From: Rhodococcus oxybenzonivorans
GTDB taxonomy: Bacteria > Actinomycetota > Actinomycetes > Mycobacteriales > Mycobacteriaceae
Direction of reading: 5' to 3'
NCBI RefSeq assembly: GCF_003130705.1
Contig: NZ_CP021355.1
Coordinates: 186,001-250,000, forward strand
DNA length: 64,000 bases
Shown piece by piece: positions 1 to 9,430 of the stretch. Position numbers and translations under genes: made by a program. Below the pieces are notes generated by a model. It was not told the DNA's origin. It did not search any database and was given only the letters and a program-made list of their open reading frames with translations. Within the stretch, counting starts at the first letter, position 1; every line of letters starts with the position of its first letter.

Positions 1-105
1 CGCCGATGCGTCCGCGACTACGAGACTCGACCCGACCACCACGAAGCCATCGTCTACATCGCCATGATCGCGACCATGTCACGCCGACTCGCCCGCACAG
101 CGTGA
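1..105 (+). pseudogene. IS5-type transposase, C-terminal end only
   Basis: Reading from the third base gives a frame that ends RCVRDYETRPDHHEAIVYIA then MIATMSRRLARTA and a TGA at 103-105. This matches the C-terminal helix of IS5-family transposases, where a tyrosine-rich stretch is followed by EAxxYIAMxxxMxRRLA. The upstream part lies outside the window, so the gene may be whole there. About 140 bases follow before the IS30 gene. They probably hold the end of this element, but I could not pair its terminal repeat. Confidence 0.6.
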
Positions 106-248
106 CCCGAGCCAGAGTTTTCAGATGCACTCTTACACCGACGAAACGGTATAGCCAGCCGGTTTCCCTCCTCCACCGAGCCGCGTAGCACCGACCGAAC
201 GTTGGGGCGATCGGTTCCCGGTAGCGGAACGGCGGATTCTGGCGGTCA

Positions 249-1403
249 TCACAACAGCAGTTGTTCCATCTCTTCGATGGGTGTGCGAAATTCTAACCGT
301 TTCCGGGGACGCTCATTGAGTTGCCGTGAGACCCACTCCAGGTCCGCTTTCGAGTGCACACTCAGGTCCGAACCTTTGGGGAAGTACTGACGGAGAATGC
401 CGTTCGTATTCTGGTTGGTCCCGCGCTGCCAGGGTGCGTGTGGATCACAGAAGTAGATGTCGATCCCGGTGGCCGCGCTGACGCTCTTCCAGTCCCGCAT
501 CTCCGATCCCTGGTCCCACGTCAAGGTCCGGCGCAGGCTCGTGGGCAGCGTCTCGAGCTGTTCGGTCAACGCGGGCGCGGTCTGCTCGGGCTTGTATCCG
601 TCGGGCAGATGAACGAGCATGACGGTGCCGGTCGAACGTTCGACGAGTGTGCCGATCGCGCTCAGATTCCGTTTGCCGACAATGAGGTCACCCTCCCAAT
701 GTCCCGGTACTGCACGGTCTTTCACGTCTTTGGGGCGATCCGCGATGTTGGCCATGTCGGGGATCCGATTCTTGCGCTGGCCGGCCTTCCGACTGGGCCG
801 GCGCAGCCCACGTCCGGTCCGCAGCGATCGGGTGAGGGTGTGTTCGAGTCCGCCGCGGGAGGGTTGGTAGAGCGATTGGTAGATGGTCTCGGTGCTCACC
901 CGCATCTGTGGATCGTCGGGGAAATCGAGTCGGAGGCGGCCCGCGATCTGCTCGGGTGAATGGCGCTCGGTCAGGGATTTCTCGACCGTCTCGCGCAGCG
1001 GCGGATTGGTGGCGAGCTTGGACGGCTTGGGCCGCGAGGCCCGATGGTAGGCGGCTGCGTGAGCCGATCTGGCTCGGTACCGCCCGGACGGCTCACGATT
1101 GCGGGCGATCTCGCGTGAGATCGTCGACGGACTCCGGTTCAGGGCTTTCGCGATGTCACGCAGCGTGTGACCTGCGGCGATGCCGATGGCGATCTCTTCA
1201 CGTTCGGCGAACGTCAAACACCGGCCCTTGAGGTTGCGGCCACGCCGGGGACGCACCCCACCGCATGCCGCAAGCCACCGAGCACCCTGTTTGCGATATG
1301 AGCCGGCCGCCTCGGCCGCGTCCGTGATGAACTCACCCGCGGCCATTCCCGACCAGAACGTCTTAAAGATCTCCGGAACCATCCGATGAGAATATTTCGC
1401 CAT
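249..1403 (-). CDS. IS30-family transposase, probably inactive
   Basis: This is a 384-residue DDE transposase. The N-terminal half has a helix-turn-helix (LTFAEREEIAIGIAAGHTLR then IAKALNRSPSTISREIARN), and the C-terminal half has the catalytic core. The first Asp is in HWEGDLIVG and the second in TWDQGSEM. The third position, exactly 33 residues after the second Asp, reads TNQNTNG, where active IS30 proteins have NENTNG, so the catalytic Glu is Gln (CAG for GAG). I chose ATG 1403 because MAKYSHRM resembles the family start; the open frame continues up to 1451. It lies divergent from the monooxygenase gene, with the operator-like palindrome between them. I did not find convincing terminal repeats. 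Confidence 0.9.
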   Translation of the reverse strand: MAKYSHRMVPEIFKTFWSGMAAGEFITDAAEAAGSYRKQGARWLAACGGVRPRRGRNLKGRCLTFAEREEIAIGIAAGHTLRDIAKALNRSPSTISREIARNREPSGRYRARSAHAAAYHRASRPKPSKLATNPPLRETVEKSLTERHSPEQIAGRLRLDFPDDPQMRVSTETIYQSLYQPSRGGLEHTLTRSLRTGRGLRRPSRKAGQRKNRIPDMANIADRPKDVKDRAVPGHWEGDLIVGKRNLSAIGTLVERSTGTVMLVHLPDGYKPEQTAPALTEQLETLPTSLRRTLTWDQGSEMRDWKSVSAATGIDIYFCDPHAPWQRGTNQNTNGILRQYFPKGSDLSVHSKADLEWVSRQLNERPRKRLEFRTPIEEMEQLLL

Positions 1404-1528
1404 GTGCAACACCCTTTGATCAGTGGTGTTGCGATCACCGCACGAACCCAAGGAACGCCTACCGGGGCACCGTCCCGGAAAGGGGCGTTCACCGGCATAG
1501 GCAGTAGCTTCCGAACACGGGCCTACCG

Positions 1529-1551
1529 AACTGTCCGAAGCTGGGACAGTT
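1529..1551. promoter_or_regulatory. Operator-like palindrome TGTCC-N7-GGACA
   Basis: A perfect 8-base inverted repeat (AACTGTCC, 7-base spacer GAAGCTG, GGACAGTT) lies about 60 bases before the Baeyer-Villiger monooxygenase start. The same core arms with the same 7-base spacing occur at 5873-5889, before the enhancer-type regulator. Inference: this is the binding site of that regulator, giving substrate-induced expression of the oxidation genes and autoregulation. Confidence 0.6.
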
Positions 1552-1611
1552 GGCGGTGGCGGTTGTCACAAAAATGACTTCTCAGTGACCTGAACCACAG
1601 AAAGGTATGAG

Positions 1612-3252
1612 ATGTCGACTACGGCTTCTGCGCCCACGGAAACTTCGGCAACGGAATCGCTCGAACTGGATGCGCTGATCATCGGCGCGGGGGTTGCCGG
1701 TCTGTACCAGCTGCACCAGCTCCGCGAACAGGGTCTGCGAGTGCGGGCCTACGACACCGCCGGCGACGTCGGCGGCACGTGGTACTGGAACCGCTATCCC
1801 GGTGCGCGCTTCGATTCCGAGGCGTACATCTACCAGTACCTGTTCTCGGAAGAGCTGTACAAGAACTGGAGTTGGAGCCAGCGTTTCCCCGGCCAACCGG
1901 AGATCGAGCGCTGGATGCATTACGTCGCAGACACCCTCGACCTTCGCCGCGACATCCAACTGTCCACCATGATCACCAGTGCGCACTACGACGAGCGGGC
2001 CGACAAGTGGATCGTGCGGACCGATCGCGGCGAGACGATCACCACCCGGTTCCTGGTCACCTGCAGCGGAATGCTCTCGGCTCCGATGTCGTACGTGTTC
2101 GAGGGCCAGGAAGAATTCAGCGGGCCGATCTTCCACACCTCCCGCTGGCCGAAAGAGGGCGCCGATCTCGACGGCAAACGTGTCGCCGTCATCGGCGTCG
2201 GTGCCACCGGCATCCAGGTGATCCAGACCGTGGCCGACAAGGTCGAACATCTGAAGGTCTTCATCCGCACACCTCAGTACGCCCTCCCGATGAAGAACCC
2301 CACCTTCGACGAGTCGGACGTGGCGGCGTACAAGAGCCGGTTCGCCGAGCTGAAAGAAACATTGCCGAATACGTTCAGCGGCTTCGAGTACGACTTCGAG
2401 CACGTGTGGGCGGATCTGACACCGGAGCAGCGCAACGATGTACTCGAGGAGATCTACGAGAACGGCTCGTTGAAGCTGTGGCTCGCCTCGTTCGGTGAGA
2501 TGTTCTACGACGAGGAGATCAGCGAAGAGATCTCGGAGTTCGTTCGGCGCAAGATGCGCGCACGGCTCCAGGATCCCCACCTGTGCGACCTGCTCATCCC
2601 CACCGACTACGGCTTCGGAACACATCGTGTGCCGTTGGAAACGAACTACCTCGAGACCTATCACCGCCCGAACGTCGAGGCCATCGGAGTCCGCGACAAC
2701 CCGATCACCCGGATCGTGCCCCAGGGCTTGGTCCTGGCCGACGGAACGCTGCACGAGGTCGATGTCATCGTGATGGCCACGGGCTTCGACGCCGGCACCG
2801 GATCTTTGACGCGGATCGACATCCGTGGGCGCGGCGGCCGGGCACTGAAGGACGACTGGAATCGCGACATCCGCACGACCATGGGCTTGATGGTGCACGG
2901 CTACCCCAACATGCTCACGACCGGTGCCCCTCTGGCGCCTTCCGCGGCACTGTGCAATATGACCACCTGCCTGCAGCAACAGACCGAGTGGATCGCCGAA
3001 TGCATCCGGTACATGCGGGCGCACGACCACACCGTCATCGAGCCGACGCTGGCCGGTGAAGACGAGTGGGTCGCCCATCACGACGAGACCGCGAACGCCA
3101 CGCTGGTCTCGAAGACGGACTCTTGGTACAACGGCGCCAACGTCCCGGGCAAGCCTCGGCGAGTGTTGTCCTACATCGGCGGAGTCGGCACCTATCGGGA
3201 GAAGACCCTCGCCGCAGCGGCCGCCGGGTACAAGGGTTTTCAACTGAGCTGA
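1612..3252 (+). CDS. Baeyer-Villiger monooxygenase (ketone to ester/lactone)
   Basis: This is a 546-residue class B flavoprotein monooxygenase, the usual length for type I BVMOs. The FAD-binding Rossmann motif GAGVAG is at residues 25-30, and the BVMO fingerprint FSGPIFHTSRWP is at 169-180 (FxGxxxHTxxWP). A second nucleotide motif, GVGATG at 195-200, binds NADPH, and MATGFD lies in the C-terminal part. The family inserts one oxygen next to a ketone carbonyl, using NADPH and O2, to give an ester or lactone. Start ATG 1612 follows GAAAGG. The gene heads a run with a hydrolase (38 bases downstream) and an EthD-like gene, which suits ketone cleavage (BVMO then esterase). The general type is like acetone, methyl ketone or cycloalkanone monooxygenases; the substrate cannot be told from sequence. 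Confidence 0.95.
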   Translation: MSTTASAPTETSATESLELDALIIGAGVAGLYQLHQLREQGLRVRAYDTAGDVGGTWYWNRYPGARFDSEAYIYQYLFSEELYKNWSWSQRFPGQPEIERWMHYVADTLDLRRDIQLSTMITSAHYDERADKWIVRTDRGETITTRFLVTCSGMLSAPMSYVFEGQEEFSGPIFHTSRWPKEGADLDGKRVAVIGVGATGIQVIQTVADKVEHLKVFIRTPQYALPMKNPTFDESDVAAYKSRFAELKETLPNTFSGFEYDFEHVWADLTPEQRNDVLEEIYENGSLKLWLASFGEMFYDEEISEEISEFVRRKMRARLQDPHLCDLLIPTDYGFGTHRVPLETNYLETYHRPNVEAIGVRDNPITRIVPQGLVLADGTLHEVDVIVMATGFDAGTGSLTRIDIRGRGGRALKDDWNRDIRTTMGLMVHGYPNMLTTGAPLAPSAALCNMTTCLQQQTEWIAECIRYMRAHDHTVIEPTLAGEDEWVAHHDETANATLVSKTDSWYNGANVPGKPRRVLSYIGGVGTYREKTLAAAAAGYKGFQLS

Positions 3253-3289
3253 TCCGACATCCATTTCATCGGCCCAAAGGAGGACGACA

Positions 3290-4351
3290 ATGATCGAGAA
3301 CCCGTACTACACAGACGAATTTCATGGCGATTACGAACTGATCGGCATCGGACAGCTCGACTTGGAGGAAGGCGGTTCCATCCCCGACTGCCAGCTGGCG
3401 GTGGCAACCTTCGGCGTATTGAACGAGGCCAAGGACAACGCGATCCTCATCCCGACGTGGTATTCGGGTACACACCAGATCTGGCGGGATGTCTACATCG
3501 GCCCCGACCACGCGCTCAACCCGGAGAAATACTTCATCGTCTGCATCGACCAGATCGGCAGCGGGCTGTCGGTCTCCCCACATAATGCCGCCGGCGCCAA
3601 CGCCGGTATTGCGATGTCGAAGTTCCCGCACGTCCGCATCGGCGACAACGTGGTCGCGCAGGAGCGACTGCTGCGTGAGCACTTCGGCATCGAACGCCTC
3701 GCCCTGGTGACCGGCGGGTCGATGGGCGCCCAGCAGACCTACGAGTGGGCGGTGCGCTTCCCCGACAAGGTGCTGCGCGCCGCGCCGATTGCGGGCACAG
3801 CACAGAACACGCCGGGCGACTTCCTCATCGCCGAGGCGATGCGCGAAGCGATCCAGTCGAGTCCGGGCTGGAACGGCGGGGAATACACCTCCAACGAACA
3901 GGTCGTCGACGGGCTCATCCGGCAGGCCCACATCTGGGCCATCGTCGGATTCTCCACCGAGTTCTGGAAGCATGAGGTGTGGCGGGCGATGGAGTTCGAC
4001 TCCAAGGAGGCGTTCCTGAGCGGATTCCTCGAGCCCTACTTCACTGCGATGGACCCCAACGCGCTCCTCACGCAGTCGTGGGCGTGGCAGCGCGGTGACG
4101 TCGCCCGCCATACCGGCGGTGACCTGGCGGCAGCACTCGGCCGCATCACCGCCAAGACCTTCGTCATGCCCATCGACGAGGATCAACTGTTCCCGGTCCG
4201 GGACTGTGTCCCGGAGCAGGAATTGATCAAGAACAGCGAACTGCGGGTCGTCGAGGACACCCTTGGTCACTTGGGTCTGTTCGGTGTTTCACCGACCTAC
4301 ATGCCCCAGATCGACCGGCACCTCGGGGACCTCCTCGACATCGAGGTCTGA
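3290..4351 (+). CDS. Alpha/beta hydrolase, homoserine O-acetyltransferase-like
   Basis: This 353-residue protein has the alpha/beta-hydrolase fold. The nucleophile elbow is GGSMGAQ with Ser144. The likely acid is Asp296 or Asp298 in MPIDEDQLFP, and the base is His327 in LGHLG. Overall the arrangement follows the MetX/homoserine acetyltransferase-like group, which also contains esterases. It follows the BVMO by 38 bases with a strong AAAGGAGG site, so it is probably translated from the same message. Inference: it hydrolyses the ester or lactone made by the BVMO rather than acetylating homoserine, since no methionine genes are nearby. Confidence 0.85.
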   Translation: MIENPYYTDEFHGDYELIGIGQLDLEEGGSIPDCQLAVATFGVLNEAKDNAILIPTWYSGTHQIWRDVYIGPDHALNPEKYFIVCIDQIGSGLSVSPHNAAGANAGIAMSKFPHVRIGDNVVAQERLLREHFGIERLALVTGGSMGAQQTYEWAVRFPDKVLRAAPIAGTAQNTPGDFLIAEAMREAIQSSPGWNGGEYTSNEQVVDGLIRQAHIWAIVGFSTEFWKHEVWRAMEFDSKEAFLSGFLEPYFTAMDPNALLTQSWAWQRGDVARHTGGDLAAALGRITAKTFVMPIDEDQLFPVRDCVPEQELIKNSELRVVEDTLGHLGLFGVSPTYMPQIDRHLGDLLDIEV

Positions 4352-4467
4352 AGCCGGGCCGGGCGCGGCGTCGAGCTTGATCGACACAGCCAGCTCATCC
4401 GCCGCGAACCACCCGGTCGCCCGGGTCCAATAATCCTGCTGTCTGACAACCCTTTCGGAGAAAATCG

Positions 4468-4779
4468 ATGCATCATCTGATCGTCTGTTACGGCCACCCG
4501 GACGAACCCGCGTCCTTCGACCAGTACTACAGCACCACCCATCGCCCACTGGCCGACAAGATCCCCGGTGTTCGCACCTGGCACGCCGGCAAGGTCAGCG
4601 CCCTCGACCAGTCGCAGGCGCCCTACCACCTCGTTGCCGTCTTGAGCTTCGACTCCCGGCAGGCACTCGACGACGGACTCGCCTCACCCGAAGGGCAGGC
4701 CGCCGCCGCCGACATCGGAAACTTCGCCACCGGCGGAGCCACCCTGTTCGTCACCGACGACTTCATCCCCTCCGCCTGA
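4468..4779 (+). CDS. EthD-family small protein
   Basis: This 103-residue dimeric alpha/beta-barrel type protein begins MHHLIVCYGHPDEPASFDQY, followed by YSTTHRPLADKIPG. The family hallmark is the early pattern Y-G-x-P-x-x-xx-F-xx-Y-x-x-x-H, with the conserved His on the first helix. EthD-like proteins accompany oxidative degradation genes (for example with ether-cleaving P450s), but their chemistry is mostly unproven. It lies 116 bases after the hydrolase and is followed by a terminator-like hairpin, so it is probably the last gene of the BVMO operon. Confidence 0.85.
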   Translation: MHHLIVCYGHPDEPASFDQYYSTTHRPLADKIPGVRTWHAGKVSALDQSQAPYHLVAVLSFDSRQALDDGLASPEGQAAAADIGNFATGGATLFVTDDFIPSA

Positions 4780-4793
4780 CCTGAGGCCGCGCA

Positions 4794-4828
4794 CATCCCG
4801 GACCGTGAACGCCCCGCGGTCCGGGATG
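4794..4828 (+). terminator. Terminator-like hairpin after the EthD gene
   Basis: A 12-base perfect stem (CATCCCGGACCG / CGGTCCGGGATG) with an 11-base loop begins 14 bases after the EthD stop codon. There is no T-run, as is common in high-GC actinobacteria, so this is a probable end of the BVMO-hydrolase-EthD transcript. Confidence 0.6.
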
Positions 4829-4866
4829 CGCCGTTCGGTGGCTCCGCCAACCACCCGTCACACGCA

Positions 4867-5802
4867 ATGTCCGCTCTCTGGCGGGTCATTTCCGAATACG
4901 GAGCGAAAGCCCTGTTCACCGCCCCTACCGCGCTGCGCGCGGTCAGAAAGGTGGATCCCGAGGCGGCCGAGGTGGCGCACTACGATCTGTCGAAGTTCCG
5001 GTCGTTGTTCCTGGCCGGTGAGCGGCTGGACCCGGAGACCTACCGGTGGGCGCAGGCCAAGTTGGGTGTACCGGTGGTCGACCACTGGTGGCAGACCGAG
5101 ACCGGATGGCCGATCGCGGCGAACCTGCGCGGGTTGGAACCGATGCCGATCAAGGCCGGTTCGCCGTCGGTGCCGGTGCCCGGGTACGACGTGCGGATTC
5201 TGGACGAGGACGGCAGCGAGATGGGGCCCGGTCAGGAAGGCGCGGTCTGCCTGAAGCTGCCGATGCCGCCGGGCACCTTGCCCACCCTGTGGGGCGCCGA
5301 CGAACGGTATGTCGCGTCCTACCTGACGCGGTTCCCTGGCTACTACCTCACCGGTGACGGCGGATACCTCGATGAGGACGGCTACCTGTTCGTGATGGGA
5401 CGTACCGACGACGTGATCAACGTCGCCGGGCACCGGCTCTCCCCTGGGTTGATGGAGGCGGTGCTGGCGGCGCACCCGGCGGTGGCCGAGTGCGCGGTGA
5501 TCGGCGTGGCCGACCGGTTGAAGGGTCAACTGCCGCGCGGGTTCGTGGTGCTCAAAGATGGAATCGACATCGATCACGACACGCTGCAGGGCGAGTTGAT
5601 CGCCGCGATGCGTCGAGACATCGGCGCCGCGGCAGCCTTCCGGCAGGTGACCATCGTGGAGGCACTGCCGAAAACGCGGTCGGGCAAGATCCTCCGCAAG
5701 TCGATGCGGGCCATCGCCGACGGCCGCGACGAGCCGGTCCCCTCCACCATCGAGGACCCTGCGGTGCTCGACGCGCTGAGACCGGCGCTCCGCGGCGAAT
5801 AG
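4867..5802 (+). pseudogene. Propionyl/acetyl-CoA synthetase, C-terminal half
   Basis: This 311-residue frame is the second half of an AMP-forming acyl-CoA synthetase of the PrpE/Acs type (about 630 residues when whole). It carries the adenylation motif HWWQTETGWP, the YYLTGDGGYLDEDGYLF segment with the TGD motif, the hinge GRTDDVINVAGHRL, and the C-terminal lysine motif KTRSGKILRK that is acetylated or catalytic in the family. The AMP-binding P-loop and N-terminal domain are missing. Homology starts abruptly at about 4867, right after the EthD terminator, so the ATG there is probably not a native start. The intact ancestor would have activated the acid released by the upstream hydrolase. A fragment of a different Acs lies at 12944. 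Confidence 0.85.
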
Positions 5803-5872
5803 CTCGGCGCTGCGAATCCGCAGTGCCGGCATCCGCCCGGACGGTCGGTCGCGGGTCGACGCAGGTTTCCGA

Positions 5873-5889
5873 TGTCCTATTCTGGGACA
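5873..5889. promoter_or_regulatory. Second TGTCC-N7-GGACA operator-like site
   Basis: TGTCC, a 7-base spacer (TATTCTG) and GGACA lie about 64 bases before the start of the enhancer-type regulator. Arms and spacing match the site in front of the BVMO at 1529-1551, which suggests that the regulator binds its own promoter. Confidence 0.6.
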
Positions 5890-5952
5890 CTCAGGGAAAG
5901 TGACCTGCGACACAGTAGTGGGGTGCGTCGGAGACACCAGGACGGAGATTTG

Positions 5953-7713
5953 ATGGACAGCGACCCTAGGCGGCGGCGAGTGACTACCGATCGTCGCCCC
6001 GCTTCATCCCTGTCCGCAACGGACGAGGTCTCCAGCTTCATCGCCCAGTCGTGGCAGCGATCTCGTCAGGCGGGCGTGGTGCCGGACGGTTCGAGCCCTC
6101 CTCGTCTCCAGTTCGTCGAAGACCTCGACCTGCGTCGCCGGCTGGTGCAATGCGCCTCACCGATCCTCGATCGCCTGCACGACGACCTGTCCGGAATGTC
6201 ACTCAGCGTCGCGCTGACCGACGAGCATGCCCAAGTCATGCTGCGGCGCGACAATGATCCTGTCCTTGCCGCCAAGCTCGACAGCGTCTATTTCGCGCCA
6301 GGGTTCAACTACTCCGAGGAACTCATCGGCACCAATGGCGTCGGCACCGCCCTCGAGACCGGCATGGCCGTCTACGTCGACGGCCGCGAGCACTTTCACG
6401 AGGCAATCCACGATTTCACCTGCGCCGGCGCGCCCATCCACAACCCGATCCTCGGACGTGTCGAAGGATTGATCGATATCAGCGGTCTCGCCCGAGAGGC
6501 GAACCCGCTGATGCGTCAACTCGCGCTCGGGGCTGCACGGGACGTCGAGTCGGCACTGCGTTCGACAGGATCGGCGAAACAACAGCTCGTGCTGGGAGAG
6601 TTCCTCGCAGCCTGTCGACGTCGACAGGTCGCGGTGTACTCACTGAGCTGCGGCGTCTTCATGTCGAACACCATCGGTTCTCGCCTGCTCGATCCGATCG
6701 ACGAGGCGTTCCTCCGCGAGGAAGCACATTCGCTGCTCGGCCCCTCGCGGATCACCCAGCTCGCCCTTCACCTCCCCTCGGGCGGCACCATCACGGTCAA
6801 GCGCAACATCATCGAGGACGGTGCCGAGGTCGCGGGAGTGATCCTCGAAGTCGAACGGCCTCCGCACCCCAGGTCCTCGACCACGCACCACCGCAGCCTT
6901 CCTGCGCTGCCCGGATCGACCGGATCCTCACCGCAATGGACCCGGTGCAGCAGGGAGCTGATCTCCCTGGCATCCACCGATGCCAACACGATCCTGCGGG
7001 GAGAAGGTGGAAGCGGCAGGCTCACCCTTGCGCGCGGGGCACATCTGTACAAGAACCCCCAAGCACCGATTGCCGTCGTGGACTGTAACCCCACGGAATC
7101 CGTCGAGGAACGCCTGAGAAGCGCGCTGGATTCCGCCGCCACCACCGTCGTTCTCCGCGATATCGACCTGCTCGACGCACGCCTGGACCAGGCCGTCTCC
7201 GATGTGGTGTCCGCCGATCAGCGCAGCTATCCGGCACGGTGGATCGTTGCCACCTCGTCCACCGACGGAGATCGGCTCCTGCACTCCGCCCTTGCTCGCA
7301 ACTTCACCACGACAATCGATGTCCCCGCGTTGCGACACCATCCCGGCGACGTACCGGCAATCATTCGAATGTGCTTGGGGCAGCTCGCACCTCACCGCGA
7401 CGCCGACATCCCCGACGACGTGTTACGGGTGCTGAAGAAATACCACTGGCCGGGCAACATCACCGAACTCGTGGACACGCTCAAGCACGCTCTGCGCGCC
7501 AAGCCGGCGGGGGTGATCACCGCAGTCGACCTGCCACCCGCACTCAGTTCGGCGCCTCGGAGAACGATGACGGCGATGGAGAGCGCCGAACGCGATGCCA
7601 TCGTGGTGGCGCTCCGCGAATGCGGCGGCAACCGCGTGGCAGCCGCGAAATCACTGGGGATCGCCCGGTCGTCGCTCTATCGAAAGATCGACACCTTCGG
7701 CATTCACCTGTGA
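5953..7713 (+). CDS. AcoR/MimR-type transcriptional regulator without sigma-54 motif
   Basis: This is a 586-residue three-part activator. The N-terminus has SWQRS then a GAF-like sensor with YSEELIGTNGVGTALE. The central region is AAA+-like, with a decayed Walker A (GEGGSGRL) and a late YHWPGNITEL segment. The C-terminus is a Fis-type helix-turn-helix (ECGGNRVAAAKSLGIARSSL then YRKI). The GAFTGA loop that contacts sigma-54 is absent, as in actinobacterial members that must act with other sigma factors. ATG 5953, after GGACGGAG, is preferred over an in-frame ATG at 5872 that lies inside the operator. Inference: it senses a ketone or alcohol and controls the BVMO cluster. Confidence 0.88.
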   Translation: MDSDPRRRRVTTDRRPASSLSATDEVSSFIAQSWQRSRQAGVVPDGSSPPRLQFVEDLDLRRRLVQCASPILDRLHDDLSGMSLSVALTDEHAQVMLRRDNDPVLAAKLDSVYFAPGFNYSEELIGTNGVGTALETGMAVYVDGREHFHEAIHDFTCAGAPIHNPILGRVEGLIDISGLAREANPLMRQLALGAARDVESALRSTGSAKQQLVLGEFLAACRRRQVAVYSLSCGVFMSNTIGSRLLDPIDEAFLREEAHSLLGPSRITQLALHLPSGGTITVKRNIIEDGAEVAGVILEVERPPHPRSSTTHHRSLPALPGSTGSSPQWTRCSRELISLASTDANTILRGEGGSGRLTLARGAHLYKNPQAPIAVVDCNPTESVEERLRSALDSAATTVVLRDIDLLDARLDQAVSDVVSADQRSYPARWIVATSSTDGDRLLHSALARNFTTTIDVPALRHHPGDVPAIIRMCLGQLAPHRDADIPDDVLRVLKKYHWPGNITELVDTLKHALRAKPAGVITAVDLPPALSSAPRRTMTAMESAERDAIVVALRECGGNRVAAAKSLGIARSSLYRKIDTFGIHL

Positions 7714-8449
7714 CCTCCTCGGCGCAGGCTCATCGGTCCAGACATCCGGTGTCTCGACGCCGGAAGTCGACGATCACGACCGAGGGTGTCGTGAATCTTC
7801 ATAAACCTGTCCCGCTGGTTCTAGTTTCGCCGCACCGCCGGGCAGAGAGTGTGACAGCAGCGCTCAGCAGATCGCAGACCGCGACGGCAGGGCAGTACCG
7901 TGGATCACCTGATCCCGGGTGGGCAATGCGCCCCGCGGAATGGAGAAGACGATGACAGCACGAGACGACGAATACCGGCTCCCGAACTGGCGGACGACGA
8001 AGCCGCAGGCGAGAGGGTGCAGCGGTGGGAGCAGATGCTGTCCACGACCCACCTGCCGTGGTCGGTGACCGTTCCTGACGACACCTCGCGGCCGTTCGAC
8101 GCCTACGTTCGGCGCTGGTGAATCGATGATCTGGCGCTCGTCGATTGTGAATGCGATCCCTGCTCGGGCACTCGGCAGCGCCGTCAGGTGGCAGACACCG
8201 ACGGGGAGTTCTTCGTCGTTCTGATCAACCGGGCCGGCCGGGAAACCGTCACCCAGGATGACATCACCGTCAATGTCGGACCAGGCGATGCCGTGGCCTG
8301 GGACAGCACCAAGGCCGCCCGATTCGTGTGGGAAAAATTGTCCAACCGGAGTTTGATCATTCCCCGGGCCGCGCTCGATGAGGTAGGCGGCAAGGCGTGG
8401 GCGCATCCCGAGCTCACGCTGAACCATCCCGGGTCCGATGCACACACTG

Positions 8450-9430
8450 TTATTTGTGTGCGACCGGTTGATCGGCACGTTCTGCAGCGTAGTACCTGGC
8501 CTCGTACTCGGTGGGTGGGATCCGCCCAAGGCGGTGCATCAGCCGGTCGGTGTTGTACCAGTGCACCCACGCCGAGGTGGCCTCCTCGACGTCGCTGACG
8601 GTGCGTAGCGGCCCGATGCGGAACGGGGAGTCGTCGGCGATGCACTCGGCCTTGTAGAGCCCGACCGTCGTCTCGGCGAGGGCGTTGTCGAAGGCGTCGG
8701 CCACCGACCCGATCGACGGCAGCAGTCCCTGCAGGAACAAGGTCTCCCCGAAGCGCAGAGCCGTATATTGCGACCCCGCGTCGCTGTGGTGAATAGTGTT
8801 TCCGCGCAATGGGTTACCTTGCATCGTCCGCAAGGTGCAGGCCTGGTTCACCGCCCGCTGCACGAACGCGGTCTCCTTCGACGTCGACACCTCCCAACCG
8901 ACGATCGTGCCGGCGAACGCATCGATGACGAACGCCGTGTACGCGAAGCCGGACACCATCCGGACGTACGTGAAGTCCGCGACATAGAGCGCGTCGGGCC
9001 GATCGACCCGGAAGTTCCGGTCGACCAGATCCGGCGGCCGCGGCGCCGACGGCTCCGGCACGGTGGTGCGGACCCTCTTCGCCCTGCTGGCACCGCGCCA
9101 CCCGTTGACGCGCATGAGCCGTTCGACGGTGCAGCGGGCCACCTCGATGCCCTGACGGCGCAGGTGGGCCCACATCTTCAACGAGCCGTACAGCGACTCC
9201 GGCCTGCGTCGACCGTGCTCGTCCCGCTCGACGTAGTAGGAGGCCAGCACCGCGGTGATGGTGGCGTCCCACAATGCCCGTTTCGACAACGGCCGGCTGC
9301 GCCAGGCGTAGAAGGTTCTCGGGGCGATCGTGCACCCGTGCTCGGTGAGCACCCGGCAGATCGGTACGACCCCGAACTGATCGCGGTGTTCGGCGATGAA
9401 CCGGCAGATCACTTGCGTGGCGGGTCGCAC
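8450..9430 (-). CDS. IS3-family transposase OrfB (integrase core)
   Basis: This 326-residue rve-type DDE domain protein has its first Asp in YVADFTYV, its second in HHSDAGSQYTAL and its Glu in DNALAETTVGLYKAE, all with IS3-like spacing. The N-terminal helix-turn-helix_21 part (FIAEHRDQFGVVPICRVL) precedes the core. The frame overlaps orfA by 22 bases in a different phase, which fits expression by programmed -1 frameshifting as an OrfAB fusion. Confidence 0.92.
   Translation of the reverse strand: MRPATQVICRFIAEHRDQFGVVPICRVLTEHGCTIAPRTFYAWRSRPLSKRALWDATITAVLASYYVERDEHGRRRPESLYGSLKMWAHLRRQGIEVARCTVERLMRVNGWRGASRAKRVRTTVPEPSAPRPPDLVDRNFRVDRPDALYVADFTYVRMVSGFAYTAFVIDAFAGTIVGWEVSTSKETAFVQRAVNQACTLRTMQGNPLRGNTIHHSDAGSQYTALRFGETLFLQGLLPSIGSVADAFDNALAETTVGLYKAECIADDSPFRIGPLRTVSDVEEATSAWVHWYNTDRLMHRLGRIPPTEYEARYYAAERADQPVAHK

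Noticed and set aside
1582..3264. Minus-strand open frame of 560 codons
   Set aside because: Antisense to the BVMO with all its motifs; no recognisable protein.
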